Origin: Bradyrhizobium sp.
Lineage (GTDB): Bacteria > Pseudomonadota > Alphaproteobacteria > Rhizobiales > Xanthobacteraceae
Assembly (NCBI GenBank): GCA_013695565.1
Contig: JACDAG010000502.1
Coordinates: 1 to 5,356 of the forward strand
Direction: 5' to 3'
DNA: 5,356 nucleotides
Position numbers and translations under genes: made by a program. Below the pieces are notes generated by a model. It saw only the letters and a list, made by a program, of their open reading frames with translations, did not search any database and had not been told where the DNA came from. Positions within the stretch are counted from its first letter, which is position 1; each line of letters begins with the position of its first letter. Shown here in pieces: positions 1 through 4,916 of the stretch.

Positions 1-406
1 TGTCGCCGGCGAACAGCAGCAACCCATCCATCCGCCGCCGCCGCACCGCGGATATGAACGCGGTTTCGCGTTCCTCCGCATGCCGCGTCGCGCCGAGCAT
101 CAGGACGTAGCCGGCCCGCTGCAATTCCTCTTCGGCGGCGTTGACCATCTCGCTGTAGAGCGGATTCGAAATATCCGAGACCATGCAGCCGATCGTGTTG
201 CTGGCGCGCGAGCGCAGCGCCTGCGCGGCCGAATGCGGCTCGAAGCCGAGACGGTCGACCACGCGCATGATGCGGGCGTTCAGTTCGGGGCTGGTGTGCG
301 GCTCGTGGTTCAGTACTCGGCTGACGCTGCTGACCGACACGCCGGCCTGGGCTGCGACATCGCGAATGGTCGGCCGTGCGGATGAGGTCGGCTGGGTCCT
401 GGGCAT
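1..406 (-). CDS. LacI/GalR-family transcriptional regulator, N-terminal part (cut by window edge)
   Basis: This is a DNA-binding repressor or activator that responds to a small ligand. The visible 135 residues run from an ATG at 406 leftward off the window. Residues 13-33 are a LacI-type helix-turn-helix (TIRDVAAQAGVS, then VSSVSRVLN). Residues 57-66 match the hinge helix (PHSAAQALRS) that inserts into the operator centre. From residue 71 the periplasmic-binding-protein-like ligand domain begins (NTIGCMVSDISNPLYSEM). The full protein should be about 330-350 residues, so most of the effector domain is outside. The residues that match the specificity pair of LacI (Tyr17-Gln18) are Val25-Ser26 here. 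GalR has Val-Ala at these positions and binds operators of the TGGAAACGTTTCCA type, which is exactly what lies in the divergent spacer. An AGGA lies only 3 bases before the ATG, so the ribosome site is poor, but no other in-frame start is visible just upstream. The regulator very probably controls the rightward SDR operon. Family call firm; ligand unknown. Confidence 0.95.
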   Translation of the reverse strand, partial: MPRTQPTSSARPTIRDVAAQAGVSVSSVSRVLNHEPHTSPELNARIMRVVDRLGFEPHSAAQALRSRASNTIGCMVSDISNPLYSEMVNAAEEELQRAGYVLMLGATRHAEERETAFISAVRRRRMDGLLLFAGD

Positions 407-489
407 CGGTCCTGCTTGCCGGTCGTTTTGTCTAAGTGGCTGTATTTGCTGGCGTTTGAGCCCGTTTGGCGCACGATCGGCTCATGTTC

Positions 490-503
490 CGGAAACGTTA
501 TTT
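490..503. promoter_or_regulatory. imperfect LacI-type operator near the regulator gene
   Basis: The stretch CGGAAACGTTATTT matches the first ten bases of the perfect operator (TGGAAACGTT) at nine positions and then diverges. Its centre lies 66 bp from the centre of the perfect site at 556-569. It sits about 85 bp upstream of the regulator's start codon, so it could serve autoregulation or DNA looping. The overlapping TTCCGGAA (487-494) adds a further small dyad. Function is inferred only from similarity. Confidence 0.45.
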
Positions 504-524
504 TGACCCGCTGGCCTATTAATA

Positions 525-553
525 TTGACACCAGTGGAAACATCAAGCTCAAT
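525..553 (+). promoter_or_regulatory. candidate sigma-70-type promoter of the SDR operon, with operator half-site in its spacer
   Basis: A perfect TTGACA (525-530) is followed after 17 bp by CTCAAT (548-553), a weak -10 box matching TATAAT at three positions. The 7-base half-site TGGAAAC (535-541) lies between the two boxes. The perfect operator begins 3 bp after the -10 box and would cover the transcription start. This arrangement is typical for a repressed promoter with a weak -10. No start site has been mapped, and the -10 assignment is uncertain. Confidence 0.5.
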
Positions 554-555
554 TG

Positions 556-569
556 TGGAAACGTTTCCA
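556..569. promoter_or_regulatory. LacI/GalR-family operator, perfect 14-bp palindrome
   Basis: TGGAAACGTTTCCA is a perfect palindrome with the central CG that LacI-family hinge helices usually need, and it closely matches the gal-type operator. It lies in the spacer between the divergent regulator and the SDR gene, 35 bp before the SDR start codon and just past the candidate -10 box. Bound regulator would block initiation. The same half-site, TGGAAAC, starts 21 bp upstream at 535, two helical turns away and on the same face of the DNA. The cognate regulator is very probably the adjacent LacI-family protein, whose Val-Ser recognition pair fits this operator class. Confidence 0.85.
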
Positions 570-591
570 AGAAATGCGCCCAGCGGGCCAG

Positions 592-597
592 GGAGGA
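592..597 (+). promoter_or_regulatory. ribosome binding site fixing the SDR start at GTG 604
   Basis: GGAGGA is a near-perfect Shine-Dalgarno sequence, with 6 bases between it and GTG 604. It favours that start over the in-frame TTG at 553, which lies before the operator, and over ATG 619. Confidence 0.75.
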
Positions 598-603
598 TTT
601 GGT

Positions 604-1416
604 GTGAGCAGGTCTCCGATGAACCGCCGGGTCGAGGGCAAGGTCGCGCTGGTGACCGGGGCTGCCAACGGGATCGGGCGCGCCGCGGTTTTGGTGCTGG
701 CGCGCGAGGGCGCCAAAATCGTCGCGACCGATCTGCAGGACGAGAGCGGCGAACACCTGCTGCGCGAACTGCGCGCCAATGGATGCGACGCCGAATACTT
801 CCATCACGACGTGACCAGCGAGGACGACTGGCAATCGGTGATCGCCAAAACCAAAGCCCGGTTCGGCCGGCTCGATGTTCTCGTCAACAATGCCGGGATC
901 GGGCTTTCCAGTCCGGTCGTCGACATGTCGCTCGCCGATTGGCGAAGGCAGGTCGCGGTCAATCTCGACGGCCCGTTCCTCGGCGTCAAAACGGCGCTTC
1001 CCTTGATGCGCGAAGGCGGCGGCGGCAGCATCATCAACGTGTCTTCGATCGCCGGCATCAAGGCCTCGCCAAACGTGTCCGGCTATTGCGCGACCAAGGG
1101 CGGCGTTCGTCTGTTCACCAAATCCGTCGCGCTGGAATGCGCGGCCGCCAAGGATGGCGTGCGGGTCAATTCGTTGCACCCCGGCATCACCGAAACCGCG
1201 ATCTGGGACACCCTGATCGGCACCGCCGAGGAGGGCTCGAATTCGGGACCGCCCCGCGGCGCGACGCTGGACAAGCTGACCGCGCGCGCGGTGCCGCTCG
1301 GTTTCAAGGCGGTGCCGGAAGATATCGCCAACGGCATCCTGTGGCTCGCCAGCGACGAGAGCCGCTACGTCACGGGCACCGAGCTCGTGATCGACGGCGG
1401 CCGCTCGATCGGTTGA
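604..1416 (+). CDS. Classical short-chain dehydrogenase/reductase (SDR), NAD(P)-dependent
   Basis: The product is a 270-residue cytosolic oxidoreductase of the classical SDR family, which interconverts alcohols and ketones using a nicotinamide cofactor. Counting from GTG 604, the Rossmann motif TGAANGIG is at 18-25. Asp43 ends beta-strand 2 (IVATD), a feature usually linked to NAD rather than NADP. NNAG is at 95-98. The active-site tetrad is Asn120, Ser148, Tyr161 and Lys165 (YCATK); the Ser-Tyr spacing of 13 is the family norm. The C-terminal TGTELVIDGG motif is intact, and the length is normal. GTG 604 is preferred because a strong ribosome site precedes it. The gene is the first of the operon controlled by the divergent LacI-type regulator, and a candidate small ORF follows after 12 bases. 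It is likely the dehydrogenase step of a catabolic pathway. The substrate cannot be told from the sequence, since this family covers sugars, steroids, acyl-ACPs and aromatic diols. Confidence 0.95.
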   Translation: MSRSPMNRRVEGKVALVTGAANGIGRAAVLVLAREGAKIVATDLQDESGEHLLRELRANGCDAEYFHHDVTSEDDWQSVIAKTKARFGRLDVLVNNAGIGLSSPVVDMSLADWRRQVAVNLDGPFLGVKTALPLMREGGGGSIINVSSIAGIKASPNVSGYCATKGGVRLFTKSVALECAAAKDGVRVNSLHPGITETAIWDTLIGTAEEGSNSGPPRGATLDKLTARAVPLGFKAVPEDIANGILWLASDESRYVTGTELVIDGGRSIG

Positions 1417-1428
1417 TGGAGGTGGTGC

Positions 1429-1623
1429 GTGGCTGATCAATCGGACAGACAAGGCGCGGCCGACAACCGCGCCGAACGCGCCGCGGTCGAGGGCGACTAT
1501 GACGCGGTAAGGATGGGCCACGGGCCCTACTCATCCTTCGAGGCGCGCAAGAGCGCGCACCTCAGGAGCGAACGCAAGTGCGTTCGTCCGAGGACGACGG
1601 GAGATAGGGCGAGCGTGCTCTAG
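1429..1623 (+). CDS. small hypothetical protein or gene remnant, 3' half encoded by a repeat
   Basis: A 64-residue reading frame starts with GTG 1429, with GGAGG at 1418-1422 and a 6-base spacer, 12 bases after the SDR stop. It therefore has good initiation signals and an operon-like position. Residues 1-27 are hydrophilic and plausible as protein (MADQSDRQGAADNRAERAAV, then EGDYDAV). From about residue 28 (base 1511) the frame runs through the palindromic repeat at 1511-1600. The rest is basic and low in information, as expected when a repeat is read by chance. I recognise no family. Two readings are possible: a real gene whose 3' end was replaced by repeat insertion, so a remnant; or a tiny protein that happens to end in the repeat. 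The first seems more likely. There is no signal peptide or membrane segment. Confidence 0.4.
   Translation: MADQSDRQGAADNRAERAAVEGDYDAVRMGHGPYSSFEARKSAHLRSERKCVRPRTTGDRASVL
1511..1600 (-). repeat. palindromic intergenic repeat (REP-like), copy A
   Basis: Three or four hairpins stand in series. GGGCC/GGCCC is at 1515-1519 and 1523-1527. A GAGGCGCGC arm at 1540-1548 pairs with GCGCG (1553-1557) and CCTC (1560-1563), with a 2-base bulge. The perfect arms CGAACGCA/TGCGTTCG are at 1569-1576 and 1579-1586. CGTCC/GGACG is at 1585-1589 and 1592-1596. Read on the minus strand, 1600-1553 aligns with 5311-5356, so this is one of two copies in the window. From memory, elements of this look are common between genes of Bradyrhizobium and Rhodopseudomonas. 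It lies between the SDR and VOC genes and could affect transcript stability or partial termination inside the operon. Confidence 0.75.
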
Positions 1624-1697
1624 CCGCGAAAGCGGGAACAACATCTGACGCGGCGATCCGCAACACGTGGACGAATGCCGCCGACACGGAGGTAAAC

Positions 1698-2231
1698 ATG
1701 AGTCGGATCTTTGGCGCGGTCTGCCAGAACGGATATGTGGTGCGCGACATCCGCGCCGCGATGGATCACTGGATCAACGTGATGGGCGTCGGACCATGGT
1801 TCTACATCGACCGGGTCAGGACCGATTGGTTCCGCCACCGCGGCGCCGATTCCGGCGTCGAGATGAGCATCGCGCTCGCCAATTCCGGCGATCTGCAGAT
1901 CGAGCTCATTCAACAGAGGAACGATGCGCCTTCGATGTACAAGGAGTTTCTCGATTCCGGCCGCGAAGGCATGCAGCACATGTCGTACTGGACCCGGGAT
2001 TATCAGGCCCTCTATGACCGCGCATTGTCGCTGGGCTACAAGGTCGGGCATGAGGGGCAGATCGGCGGCGAGCAGGGCCGCTTCTGTTACTTCGACACCC
2101 AGTCCCATCCCGGCACCGTGATCGAGATATCCGACATCAGCGGCGACAAGGGGCGGTTCTTCGAGCACATCAAAAAGATCGCCGCCGGCTGGGACGGCTC
2201 CGAGCCGATCCGTGACGTCAAGGCCAAATGA
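1698..2231 (+). CDS. VOC (glyoxalase/bleomycin-resistance/dioxygenase) superfamily protein
   Basis: The product is a 177-residue protein of the vicinal oxygen chelate fold, with two beta-alpha-beta-beta-beta modules around a divalent metal. The likely four metal ligands are all present: Gln10 in strand 1 (VCQNGYVV), Glu69 (LQIELIQ), His94 (MQHMSYW) and Glu143 (TVIEIS). This spacing resembles methylmalonyl-CoA epimerase and glyoxalase I, so an isomerase, epimerase, lyase or dioxygenase role is possible. The N-terminal part matches the Glyoxalase_4 type, with a pattern of GVGPW and a tyrosine near residues 30-37. ATG 1698 is supported by GGAGG at 1688-1692 with a 5-base spacer. The frame ends in ATGA, just ahead of the CMD-family gene, which fits co-transcription. 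The exact reaction is not known. It presumably acts on an intermediate handled by the SDR or CMD-family enzymes. Confidence 0.9.
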   Translation: MSRIFGAVCQNGYVVRDIRAAMDHWINVMGVGPWFYIDRVRTDWFRHRGADSGVEMSIALANSGDLQIELIQQRNDAPSMYKEFLDSGREGMQHMSYWTRDYQALYDRALSLGYKVGHEGQIGGEQGRFCYFDTQSHPGTVIEISDISGDKGRFFEHIKKIAAGWDGSEPIRDVKAK

Positions 2232-2284
2232 CTTGTCGGCGTGATTCATCGGCAAAGAACAACGGGAAACCCAAGGAGATACGA

Positions 2285-2857
2285 GTGGCAAGATTACCCC
2301 TGATCGACCCCGAGACAACCAGCGGCGACATGCGCAAGTCCTTCGACCGGATGCCGGTCAAGCTCAACATCTTCCGGATGCTGGCGCATGCGCAGACCAA
2401 TTTCATTCCGGCGATGCGGTTCGCCAACTCCATCCTGCACAAGCAGAAGCTCAGCCATGTCAATCGCGAGATCCTGATTCTGCAGGCCGCGCAGCGGGAA
2501 GGCGGCGCCTATGAATGGCGTCAGCATGTCCCGATCGCGCTCGGGGTCGGCGTCACGCAGCCGCAGATCGACGGCGTCGAACAGGGCAGATACACCGATG
2601 CAGCGTTCAATGCCGCCGAGCAGGCGCTGCTCGCGTTCGGCCGCGAAGTGATCGACAATGTGCGGGTGGCCGAACCGGCGTTTGCCGCGATGCGCGCGCA
2701 TTTCAGCGAACAGGAAATCGTCGAATCGATCATGACGATCGGCTTCTACATGATGATGGCGCGCCTGACCGAGGCGACCGAGACCGACCTCGATCCCGCC
2801 GCGGGGATGACCGTCTACGAAAGCAGCAAGCGCGGGAAGCCGGCTGCTGCGGATTGA
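2285..2857 (+). CDS. Carboxymuconolactone decarboxylase (CMD)/AhpD-like family protein
   Basis: The product is a 190-residue all-helical protein of the CMD/AhpD superfamily. The central segment REILILQAAQREGGAYEW (61-78), running on through the EWRQH motif (77-81), is the family signature. Glu77 and His81 match the conserved E-x-x-x-H of gamma-carboxymuconolactone decarboxylase. There is no cysteine at all, so a CxxC peroxidase function like that of AhpD is excluded. The second half (AEQALLAFGREV, then FSEQEIVESIMTIGFYMMMARL at 142-161) is the usual helical repeat. GTG 2285 is chosen because AAGGAG (2273-2278) sits 6 bases before it. An ATG at 2228, overlapping the VOC stop, would add 19 atypical residues. 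The gene lies 53 bp after the VOC gene in the same operon. A decarboxylase or lactone-processing role in ring-cleavage catabolism is likely, but the substrate is unknown. Confidence 0.9.
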   Translation: MARLPLIDPETTSGDMRKSFDRMPVKLNIFRMLAHAQTNFIPAMRFANSILHKQKLSHVNREILILQAAQREGGAYEWRQHVPIALGVGVTQPQIDGVEQGRYTDAAFNAAEQALLAFGREVIDNVRVAEPAFAAMRAHFSEQEIVESIMTIGFYMMMARLTEATETDLDPAAGMTVYESSKRGKPAAAD

Positions 2858-2887
2858 CCGCGCCATCAGTACCGGCGATCATCGCGG

Positions 2888-2945
2888 CCGGCATCGCGTT
2901 TTCGAGCGAAGTGGATGCCGGTTCGCGTCAAGAAGACGCGTCAAA
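2888..2945. repeat. structured intergenic repeat between CMD-family and dioxygenase genes
   Basis: The 113-bp gap carries overlapping inverted repeats. CCGGCATC (2888-2895) is matched by GATGCCGG (2914-2921). CGCGTTTTC (2895-2903) pairs with GAAGACGCG (2932-2940) with one G-T pair, enclosing GCGAA (2906-2910) and TTCGC (2922-2926). The two outer folds share bases and exclude each other. The wording 'GAGCGAAGTGG..GCCGGTTCGCGT' is familiar to me as a widespread Bradyrhizobium intergenic element, but that is recall and not a search. No U-rich tail follows, so it is not a classical terminator. Confidence 0.6.
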
Positions 2946-2970
2946 CGTAGCGGGAAGCGGAGCGGTTGCG

Positions 2971-3396
2971 ATGAGCGAGTTGCCGGAGACGGATGGTCCG
3001 CGGTCCCTGAGCGAGATCGCGAGCTACCATGCCCATGTCTACTACGATCCGGCGGCGACGCGCGATGAGGCCGAGCAGTTGCGCGGCTGGATCGGCGATC
3101 GCTTTTCGGTGACGCTGGGGCGATGGCACGACGTGAAGGTCGGTCCCCATGATCAGGCAATGTATCAGGTGGCCTTTGCCAGGGAGGTATTCCCCGAACT
3201 GGTGCCCTGGCTCATGACCAATCATGGCCGGTTGAGCGTCCTGGTTCATCCGAACACCACCAATCCGCACCGGGACCACCTTGCCGATCCGATCTGGATC
3301 GGGCCGGCGCTATCGGTGCATGCGGACAAGCTGCCGGAACACTCCGAGATGGAAGAGGAGCCGGCGCCGAATACCAGCCCGACGCTGCGGCCCTGA
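2971..3396 (+). CDS. DOPA 4,5-dioxygenase-family aromatic ring-cleaving dioxygenase
   Basis: The product is a 141-residue protein matching the DOPA 4,5-dioxygenase family, small non-heme metal enzymes that open catechol-type rings by extradiol cleavage. The signature YHAHVYYD spans 19-26, with His20 and His22 as likely metal or active-site residues. His60 (VGPHDQAMYQVAF) and His93 with His100 and His103 (LVHPNTTNPHRDH) follow in the usual order. The tail from about 120 (acidic, then Pro-rich) extends the usual core of roughly 110-120 residues. ATG 2971 has GGAG at 2959-2962 with an 8-base spacer. The gene follows the CMD-family gene by 113 bp across a structured repeat, so it may belong to the same transcript or have its own promoter. 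An extradiol enzyme would suit the SDR-VOC-CMD set upstream. The native substrate of bacterial members is mostly unknown. Confidence 0.9.
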   Translation: MSELPETDGPRSLSEIASYHAHVYYDPAATRDEAEQLRGWIGDRFSVTLGRWHDVKVGPHDQAMYQVAFAREVFPELVPWLMTNHGRLSVLVHPNTTNPHRDHLADPIWIGPALSVHADKLPEHSEMEEEPAPNTSPTLRP

Positions 3397-3556
3397 GACG
3401 CGCCTTCATTCTCGCCTTCATGATTGCCACACCCGGAACCGGCCCCGTTTACCAAGATTTGCCGGGTTCGCTGCGGATCGAATGATGGGTATAGCCGCGG
3501 TCGCGTGTCTCGATTATGCCTTACTTTGAATTGCATTATATTCGCGCTTAATCGGT

Positions 3557-3585
3557 GAATCCCTTATGGAATCAGGCGTGATTCC
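3557..3585. promoter_or_regulatory. cluster of three GANTC sites with perfect inverted repeat upstream of the DUF2778 gene
   Basis: GANTC occurs at 3557-3561 (GAATC), 3569-3573 (GAATC) and 3580-3584 (GATTC). The latter two lie in the arms of GGAATCA/TGATTCC (3568-3574 and 3579-3585; loop GGCG). GANTC is the target of CcrM, the cell-cycle methyltransferase of alphaproteobacteria, and GcrA reads such sites at promoters. Just upstream is the AT-rich TTATATT (3536-3542), the best -10 candidate in the 210-bp gap, though no convincing -35 accompanies it. The dyad would then lie in the early transcript, about 20 bp before the start codon. A methylation-sensitive operator or an RNA hairpin are both possible. 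Confidence 0.45.
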
Positions 3586-3606
3586 GAAGCGCCGAGCCGG
3601 GGACGG

Positions 3607-4593
3607 ATGGATTACAAGACCACGAGCGCATCCGGGCTTGCTTCGAGCCGCGGCTTTTCATGGGTCGGCAAGGCCGCCTTCGCCGTTGCCATGCTCGTGG
3701 TGTCGTCAGGACTGGCCGCCTGGGTTGTGGATTTTGACGTCGTCGCGTGGCTGCGCAATCCGCATACGGCGAAGAACGCCAGTGCATTCTCGTTCGATGA
3801 CAGGTTCGGATCGGGCTCAGCGCGCAACGCGCCATCGATCAAATATCCCTCGCGTCCCGTCGTTCGGTCCGCGCGAATGGATTTTGACGCCGAGTTCGGT
3901 CTCATCGAAAGCCGGTTGGCCGAACTATCGCCGGACCCGCAGACCGACCAGCCCCGGCCGACATCCGAGGCCGCCATTCCGCTGCCGAGAGCGCGGCCGG
4001 CCGAAGCCAGTCTGGTGCTGGCGAAGGTCGATCCGCCGCCGCCGGCCCGGTCGGATGACCGGACCATGTTCCAGAAGCTGGCCGATCTGGTGCCGATGCG
4101 CTTTACGCTGGCGTCGCTGACGCCGGGCGACGGCTTGTTCGGCAACAAGCCGGATCTCGGCGCGCTCGGTTATGACGGCGTCACCGCCGTCTATGATATC
4201 TCGGCGCGAACGGTTTACATGCCGAACGGCACAAAACTCGAAGCCCATTCCGGCCTCGGCGGCCTGATGGATAATCCCGCTTATGTCAATCAGCGCATGG
4301 TCGGCGCGACGCCACCGAATGTCTACGATCTGAAGCCGCGTGAAAAGCTGTTCCACGGCGTCGCGGCGCTTCGGATGACGCCGATAGGTGAAGCCGACAT
4401 GATGGGACGAGACGGATTGCTGGTGCACTCCTACATGCTCGGTCCGAACGGCGATTCCAACGGCTGCGTTTCGATCAAGGAATACGACAAGTTCCTGCAG
4501 GCGTATCGCTACGGGCAGGTCAAGCGTCTCGTCGTGGTGCCGAGCCTGAACGAGGGATTGTCCGCGTCGCGGCGTTCGACGTCGCCATCCTGA
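3607..4593 (+). CDS. Membrane-anchored DUF2778 (L,D-transpeptidase-like) protein
   Basis: The product has 328 residues. A short cytoplasmic N-terminus precedes one hydrophobic segment at about 22-42 (AAFAVAMLVVSSGLAAWVV) with no obvious signal-peptidase site, so it is probably an inner-membrane anchor. Residues 50-160 are a Pro- and Ala-rich linker. The C-terminal domain (about 185-312) fits DUF2778, the family that includes the type VI effector Tlde1 and has an L,D-transpeptidase-like fold. Visible motifs are LEAHSGLGG (211-219), His274 (LLVHSYML) and SNGCVS (284-289) with Cys287. His274 and Cys287 are the likely catalytic pair. The expected role is cutting or exchanging peptidoglycan stem-peptide links in the periplasm. 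ATG 3607 has a modest GGGGA (3599-3603). The stop overlaps the next gene's start. No type VI genes lie nearby, and the anchor suggests a house-keeping wall enzyme, not a secreted toxin. The specific reaction is inferred from the family. Confidence 0.88.
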   Translation: MDYKTTSASGLASSRGFSWVGKAAFAVAMLVVSSGLAAWVVDFDVVAWLRNPHTAKNASAFSFDDRFGSGSARNAPSIKYPSRPVVRSARMDFDAEFGLIESRLAELSPDPQTDQPRPTSEAAIPLPRARPAEASLVLAKVDPPPPARSDDRTMFQKLADLVPMRFTLASLTPGDGLFGNKPDLGALGYDGVTAVYDISARTVYMPNGTKLEAHSGLGGLMDNPAYVNQRMVGATPPNVYDLKPREKLFHGVAALRMTPIGEADMMGRDGLLVHSYMLGPNGDSNGCVSIKEYDKFLQAYRYGQVKRLVVVPSLNEGLSASRRSTSPS

Positions 4594-4859
4594 TGCCTGC
4601 TACCAACGACGTCTCCAATTCCGACACGCCGCTGCGGGCCACGTTCAAGATCAGCTTGAACGGCAAGACGGTTTCGATCGGCACCGTCGGGCAGGCCTAC
4701 CGGTTCATCACCAATCTCAGTTCGGTCGAATGGATCGAGTTCAAGTCGTTGCATGCCGACGCGGTCCGCACGCTGCAGGGCGCCGCCGACAATGCGATGC
4801 TGACGGTGCAGGCGACCACCGCGCTGCGCGCGCTGTTCGTGCGCGCCAGGTTGCTTTGA
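4593..4859 (+). CDS. 88-residue protein of unknown function, coupled to the DUF2778 gene
   Basis: ATG 4593 shares its A with the TGA stop of the DUF2778 gene (TGATG) and has no clear ribosome site of its own, which implies translational coupling. The product has 88 residues, no signal peptide, no membrane segment and no cysteine, so it should be cytosolic. The start (residues 1-14) looks disordered. Residues 15-36 suggest beta strands (ATFKISLNGKTVSIGTV), and the rest looks helical (QAYRFITNLSSVEWIEF, then ALRALFVRARLL). The layout of a short strand pair, a 'W' near the middle and a helical tail with Ala/Arg recalls the rhizobial DUF982 family, but the match is weak and I do not assign it. 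The tight coupling suggests a shared job or a shared expression level with the wall enzyme. An immunity role is unlikely, since periplasmic effectors need exported immunity proteins. Confidence 0.8.
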   Translation: MPATNDVSNSDTPLRATFKISLNGKTVSIGTVGQAYRFITNLSSVEWIEFKSLHADAVRTLQGAADNAMLTVQATTALRALFVRARLL

Positions 4860-4875
4860 GGGTCATTCGACAATG

Positions 4876-4906
4876 CGCCCCAGGCCGGTCATGCCGACCT
4901 GGGGCG
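4876..4906. terminator. bidirectional terminator-like hairpin between convergent genes
   Basis: The arms CGCCCCAGG (4876-4884) and CCTGGGGCG (4898-4906) pair perfectly. Inside, after one mismatch, CGG (4886-4888) and CCG (4894-4896) add three pairs over a 5-base loop. It sits 16 bp after the rightward 88-residue gene and 10 bp after the stop of the leftward peptide gene, the right place for a shared terminator. Neither side has a good T-run, so efficiency as an intrinsic terminator is uncertain; it may act as a transcript-end stabiliser. Confidence 0.65.
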
Positions 4907-4916
4907 ACATATCGGA

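Noticed and set aside
553..603. Alternative TTG start (553) extending the SDR by 17 residues
   Set aside because: It would place the translation start before the perfect operator and lacks a ribosome site. GTG 604 has GGAGGA at ideal spacing and gives the normal SDR N-terminus.
525..1436. Rightward frame of about 300 codons overlapping the SDR
   Set aside because: It is a frame-shifted shadow, extremely Arg-rich, with no recognisable domain, while the SDR frame has all family motifs.
310..1521. Long leftward open frame of about 400 codons opposite the SDR gene
   Set aside because: It is antisense to the SDR and the start of the LacI-type gene. It shows no family motifs and is rich in Arg, Gly, Ala and Asp, as expected of a shadow frame in GC-rich DNA.
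2228..2284. ATG 2228 as start of the CMD-family gene, overlapping the VOC stop
   Set aside because: The ATGA overlap is attractive for coupling, but the 19 extra residues (Cys, Arg, Ser, Lys and Asn rich) do not look like the family, and AAGGAG lies at ideal spacing before GTG 2285.
2515..2970. Upstream extension of the dioxygenase frame into the CMD-family gene
   Set aside because: The added 152 residues would overlap the CMD gene in another frame and are Arg-rich shadow sequence. The dioxygenase family starts close to ATG 2971.
3431..3467. ACCCGG (3431-3436) and CCGGGT (3462-3467) as a terminator after the dioxygenase gene
   Set aside because: The arms are only 6 bp with a 25-base loop and no T-run. 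Such a pair is expected by chance in GC-rich DNA.
3607..4859. Type VI effector-immunity pair
   Set aside because: DUF2778 contains the Tlde1 effector, but this protein has an N-terminal membrane anchor, the partner has no signal peptide, and no type VI genes are present.
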